From the NCBI GenBank assembly GCA_021811085.1, contig JAJZPQ010000014.1:1-64000 (forward strand): 64,000 nucleotides of DNA, written 5' to 3'. The notes under the pieces were generated by a model. The model was not told the DNA's origin, searched no databases, and worked only from the letters and a program-made list of their open reading frames with translations. The stretch comes from Pseudomonadota bacterium. Lineage in GTDB: Bacteria > Pseudomonadota > Gammaproteobacteria > Burkholderiales > SG8-39. Both the position numbers and the translations under genes were made by a program. This document shows positions 60,650 to 64,000 of the stretch, piece by piece. Every line of letters starts with the position of its first letter. Positions within the stretch are counted from its first letter, which is position 1.

Positions 60650-61798
60650 ATGAGCAAAGAGCAAACCAAACCGCTGTCGCGCCGCAAGTTTCTCACCGGC
60701 GCCGCGGCGGCGACGGCCGGCGCCGCGACGCTGGGCTTCCCGATGATCGCAAAAGGCCAGACGGGGCCGATCAACATGCGTTGGCAGAGCACCTGGCCGT
60801 CCAAGGATATTTTCCACGAGTACGCCCTCGATTACGCCAAGATCGTGAACGACATGACCGGCGGCGACCTCAAAATCGAAGTGCTGCCGGCGGGCGCGGT
60901 GGTGCCTGCGTTCAACCTGCTGGATGCGGTTTCGAAAGGCACGCTCGACGGCGGCCACGGCGTGATGGTGTATCACTACGGCAAACAGAATGCGCTTGCC
61001 TTGTGGGGATCCGGGCCCGGCTACGGCATGGACGCGAATATGCTGCTCGCGTGGCACCACTGGGGCGGCGGCAAGGAACTGCTGGCGAAGCTCTACCAGT
61101 CGATCGGCGCCAATGTGGTGTCCTTCCCCTACGGCCCGATGTCGACGCAGCCGCTGGGCTGGTTCAAGAAGCCGATCACCAAGGCCGCCGACCTGAAGGG
61201 CCTCAAGTACCGCACGGTCGGAATTTCGATCGACGTGTTTACGGCGATGGGCGCGGCGGTGAACGCACTGCCGGGCGGCGAGATCGTGCCGGCGATGGAC
61301 CGCGGCCTGCTCGATGCGGCCGAGTTCAACAACATGACCTCCGACCGCCTGCTCGGTTTTCCGGACGTCTCCAAGGTATGCATGCTGCAAAGCTTCCACC
61401 AGAACGCGGAGCAGTTCGAAATCACGTTCAACAAGACCAAGTACGACGCCCTGCCGGCCAAGCTGAAGGCGACCATCGCCAATGCCGTGTCCGCCGCGTC
61501 GGCGGAAATGTCGTGGAAGGCGATCGACCGCTACTCCAAGGATTATGTCGAGCTGCAGACCAAGGAGAAAGTCAAGTTTTACAAGACGCCGGACCCGATC
61601 CTGCAGGAGCAGCTGGTGGTTTACGACCGGGTGGTCGACAAGAAATCCGCGGAAAACCCCATGTTCAAGGAAATCGTCGCATCGCAAAAGGCATTCGCCG
61701 AGCGCGCGGTGAAATGGGACATGGACAACAACGTCAACCGGCGTATGGCCTATAATCATTACTACGGCGCGAAGAAGCCGGCCGCGAAAAAGACCTGA
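60650..61798 (+). CDS. TRAP transporter substrate-binding protein, DctP family, Tat-exported
   Basis: Tat motif SRRKFLTGAAAATAG; INMRWQSTWPSKDIFHEYALDYAKIVNDMTGGDLKIEVLPAGAVVPAFNLLDAVSKGTLDGGHG; next to DctQ and DctM genes. Confidence 0.95.
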   Translation: MSKEQTKPLSRRKFLTGAAAATAGAATLGFPMIAKGQTGPINMRWQSTWPSKDIFHEYALDYAKIVNDMTGGDLKIEVLPAGAVVPAFNLLDAVSKGTLDGGHGVMVYHYGKQNALALWGSGPGYGMDANMLLAWHHWGGGKELLAKLYQSIGANVVSFPYGPMSTQPLGWFKKPITKAADLKGLKYRTVGISIDVFTAMGAAVNALPGGEIVPAMDRGLLDAAEFNNMTSDRLLGFPDVSKVCMLQSFHQNAEQFEITFNKTKYDALPAKLKATIANAVSAASAEMSWKAIDRYSKDYVELQTKEKVKFYKTPDPILQEQLVVYDRVVDKKSAENPMFKEIVASQKAFAERAVKWDMDNNVNRRMAYNHYYGAKKPAAKKT

Positions 61799-61818
61799 GG
61801 CATATTAGGTTCGCATCG

Positions 61819-61853
61819 AACACCACCCGGAGATACTGGGTGGTGTTTTTTTT
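61819..61853 (+). terminator. Intrinsic terminator between TRAP DctP and DctQ genes
   Basis: AACACCACCC-N9-GGGTGGTGTT followed by TTTTTT. Confidence 0.92.
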
Positions 61854-61929
61854 GGATCGCGGCGGAAGCCGGGCGCAAACGGCAATTTAGGTTTTAGCCC
61901 CGTCCCCGCATCCACGGAGGATTTCACAA

Positions 61930-62553
61930 ATGCAAAAACTATTGTTGTTCGTCGACAAGCTGAGCACCTTCGTCGGCCAGGCGTTTTCCTGGCTCATCGT
62001 CAGCCTGACCCTGCTCATATCCTGGGAAGTATTTTCGCGCTACGCGCTCGATCATCCCCACCCCTGGGCTTTCGACGTCATGATCATGATGTACGGCACC
62101 CTGTTCATGATGGCCGGGGCCTACACGCTCGCGAAAAGCGGACATGTGCGCGGCGACGTGCTCTACGGCTTTTTTCGGCCACGCACCCAGGCGAGCATTG
62201 ACCTGGTGCTCTACATTCTGTTCTTCATCCCTGGCGTAGTTGCGCTCGCCTGGGCCGGCTATTACTTCGCCGCCGATTCCTGGGCGATCAACGAGCATTC
62301 GAACATCACTTCCGAAGGCCCGCCGGTGTATCCGTTCAAGACCGTCATTCCGGTGGCCGGGGCGCTCCTGCTGCTGCAGGGCATAGTCGAAATGATCCGC
62401 TGCGTCATCTGCATCAAAGAGGGCGAGTGGCCCTCGCGCGTACAGGACGTGCAGGAAGTCGACGTGGACAAGCTGAAAGACATGGTGCACGTCAAGGATG
62501 AGGACATCGAGAAACTCGATGCCCTGGTGGTGAAGCAGGAGCAGGGACAATGA
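61930..62553 (+). CDS. TRAP transporter small permease, DctQ family
   Basis: ALDHPHPWAFDVMIMMYGTLFMMAGAYTLAKSGHVRGDVLYGFFRPRTQASIDLVLYIL. Confidence 0.93.
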   Translation: MQKLLLFVDKLSTFVGQAFSWLIVSLTLLISWEVFSRYALDHPHPWAFDVMIMMYGTLFMMAGAYTLAKSGHVRGDVLYGFFRPRTQASIDLVLYILFFIPGVVALAWAGYYFAADSWAINEHSNITSEGPPVYPFKTVIPVAGALLLLQGIVEMIRCVICIKEGEWPSRVQDVQEVDVDKLKDMVHVKDEDIEKLDALVVKQEQGQ

Positions 62554-64000
62554 AAATTCGCAAGGAATTATGGTTCGGCTTCACCCTGGTCGCGCTGATC
62601 CTGCTCCCGATCCTGGTGCTGATGCCCTGGGGGCATATGACCAACGGCCACTTGGGACTGCTGATGCTGGCGCTGATCGTGGTTGGCATCATGATGGGCT
62701 TCCCTACCGCTTTCACGCTCATGGGCATGGGCGTGTTCTTCGGCTGGCTGGCCTACCGCAGCGTGAATCCGGCGCTGGCGCAGACGCAGATCCTCGACCT
62801 GATGGTGCAGCGTGCGCATTACGTGATGTCGAACGACGTGCTGATCGCGGTGCCGCTGTTCGTGTTCATGGGCTACCTGGTCGAGCGCGCGGCGCTGATC
62901 GACCGCCTGTTCAAGGCCCTGCATCTGGCGATGGCGCGCGTGCCGGGCTCGCTCGCGGTGGCGACTATCGTCACTTGCGCGATTTTCGCCACGGCGACCG
63001 GCATCATCGGCGCGGTAGTGACGCTGATGGGCCTGCTCGCGTTCCCGGCGATGATCAAAGCCGGCTACAACGTCAAGGTCGGAGCCGGCGCAATCACCGC
63101 CGGCGGCACGCTCGGCATCCTGATTCCGCCGTCGGTGCTGCTGATCCTCTATGGCGCGACCGCCGGCGTGTCGGTGGTGCAGCTCTACGCCGGAGCGTTC
63201 TTTCCCGGCATCATGCTCGCCGGACTGTATGTCGGCTATATTATCGTGCTGGCGCTGTGGAAGCCATCGCTGATGCCGCCGCTGCCCGAGAGCGAACGAC
63301 GGGTGAACCTGCCGGCTTTGGCGCAGTCGCTGGCCAAGCAGGGCAGAAACGCACTGGTCGGGCTGTCGCGTGCGCTCGGCTCTGAGACGGGGGCGGCGAA
63401 GCGCACCGCGCTGGGGCAGCTGATCGTTACGCTGCTGCCGCTGCTGTTCCTGGCCGCGGTGCTCACGGTCACCTACAGGGTATCGACTACGCCCGAGGTC
63501 GTCGATACCACCGGCCTGGTCGAGGCCGGCAGCGTCGACACGACCAACGCGGTCGAGGAGGAATCGAGCGGACTCAGCACCCCTCCGGGTTCTGACGAGG
63601 GTGGGGCCGGCTTGCAGGAACCGCCGTCGGAGGAGCCCAAGGCCGAGGTCGCGCCGCAGGAGCAAAAGCCGGCCGTTGCCGCTGCACCCGCGGCAGCCGA
63701 GGCGCCGGCCGCTGCACCCGTCGCCGCGCAAGCGCCGGCCACCGCGCCGGATCGTTTGCCGGCGCCCCTATGGTTCTGGGTCATGCTGGGCCTGTGCGCC
63801 GCCGGGCTCGCGATTTTGTATATGTTCTGGAACTGGGAGCGGCTCGAAGTATTCAAGATGCTGCTCTCCTCGTTCTTTCCGCTGGCGTTGCTGATTCTCG
63901 CGGTGCTGGGTTCGATCGTGTTCGGCCTCGCCACGCCGACCGAAGCGGCGGCGGTCGGCGCTTTGGGCGGGGCGCTGCTCGCGGCGGTGTATCGCTTCAT
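62550..64000 (+). CDS. TRAP transporter large permease, DctM family (truncated by right edge), with Pro/Ala/Glu-rich insertion
   Basis: ATG overlaps dctQ stop; GIMMGFPTAFTLMGMGVFFG, VPLFVFMGYLVERAALIDRLFKALH, GAITAGGTLGILIPPSVLLILYG; continues in frame to 64000 and ends in FGLATPTEAAAVGALGGALLAAVYRF. Confidence 0.93.
   Translation, partial: MKIRKELWFGFTLVALILLPILVLMPWGHMTNGHLGLLMLALIVVGIMMGFPTAFTLMGMGVFFGWLAYRSVNPALAQTQILDLMVQRAHYVMSNDVLIAVPLFVFMGYLVERAALIDRLFKALHLAMARVPGSLAVATIVTCAIFATATGIIGAVVTLMGLLAFPAMIKAGYNVKVGAGAITAGGTLGILIPPSVLLILYGATAGVSVVQLYAGAFFPGIMLAGLYVGYIIVLALWKPSLMPPLPESERRVNLPALAQSLAKQGRNALVGLSRALGSETGAAKRTALGQLIVTLLPLLFLAAVLTVTYRVSTTPEVVDTTGLVEAGSVDTTNAVEEESSGLSTPPGSDEGGAGLQEPPSEEPKAEVAPQEQKPAVAAAPAAAEAPAAAPVAAQAPATAPDRLPAPLWFWVMLGLCAAGLAILYMFWNWERLEVFKMLLSSFFPLALLILAVLGSIVFGLATPTEAAAVGALGGALLAAVYRF

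Overview
Dense, GC-rich window with almost no gaps between genes. Gene content looks betaproteobacterial, possibly Burkholderiales-like; this is inferred from gene order and the Bug/Tct-type transporters and is not proven. About 50 coding regions can be supported. They include a dipeptide-type ABC transporter, a CofD-like F420 gene next to a DUF2520 Rossmann protein, fadD, a riboflavin/thiamine block (ribB-ribH-nusB-thiL-pgpA-pncC), a fused MEMO-AMMECR1 protein plus its radical SAM partner, lexA/recA/recX with LexA boxes, an MbfA-like VIT protein, alaS, and a DAHP synthase. Further along are a GT39/UbiA pair, tctBAC, a cobalamin adenosyltransferase, a histidine kinase/response regulator cluster, glcDEF, a HigBA-like toxin-antitoxin pair, pntAB, an L-lactate permease, and a TRAP transporter cut by the right edge. 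The most notable signals are: (1) a complete ribosome-mediated attenuator with leader peptide MNRSYAFWFYFYGFPQPLAEGLS, a 9-bp antiterminator and a 12-bp terminator stem, in front of the DAHP synthase; (2) a receiver / class III cyclase / Ser-Thr kinase fusion in which all three modules keep their catalytic motifs, encoded next to a PAS histidine kinase; (3) the AMMECR1/MEMO/radical SAM set; (4) cofD in a probable proteobacterium; (5) a RibB with a degenerate GTP cyclohydrolase II-like half; (6) a TRAP large permease with a long Pro/Ala/Glu-rich insertion. No rRNA, tRNA, CRISPR array, transposase or prophage was recognised.
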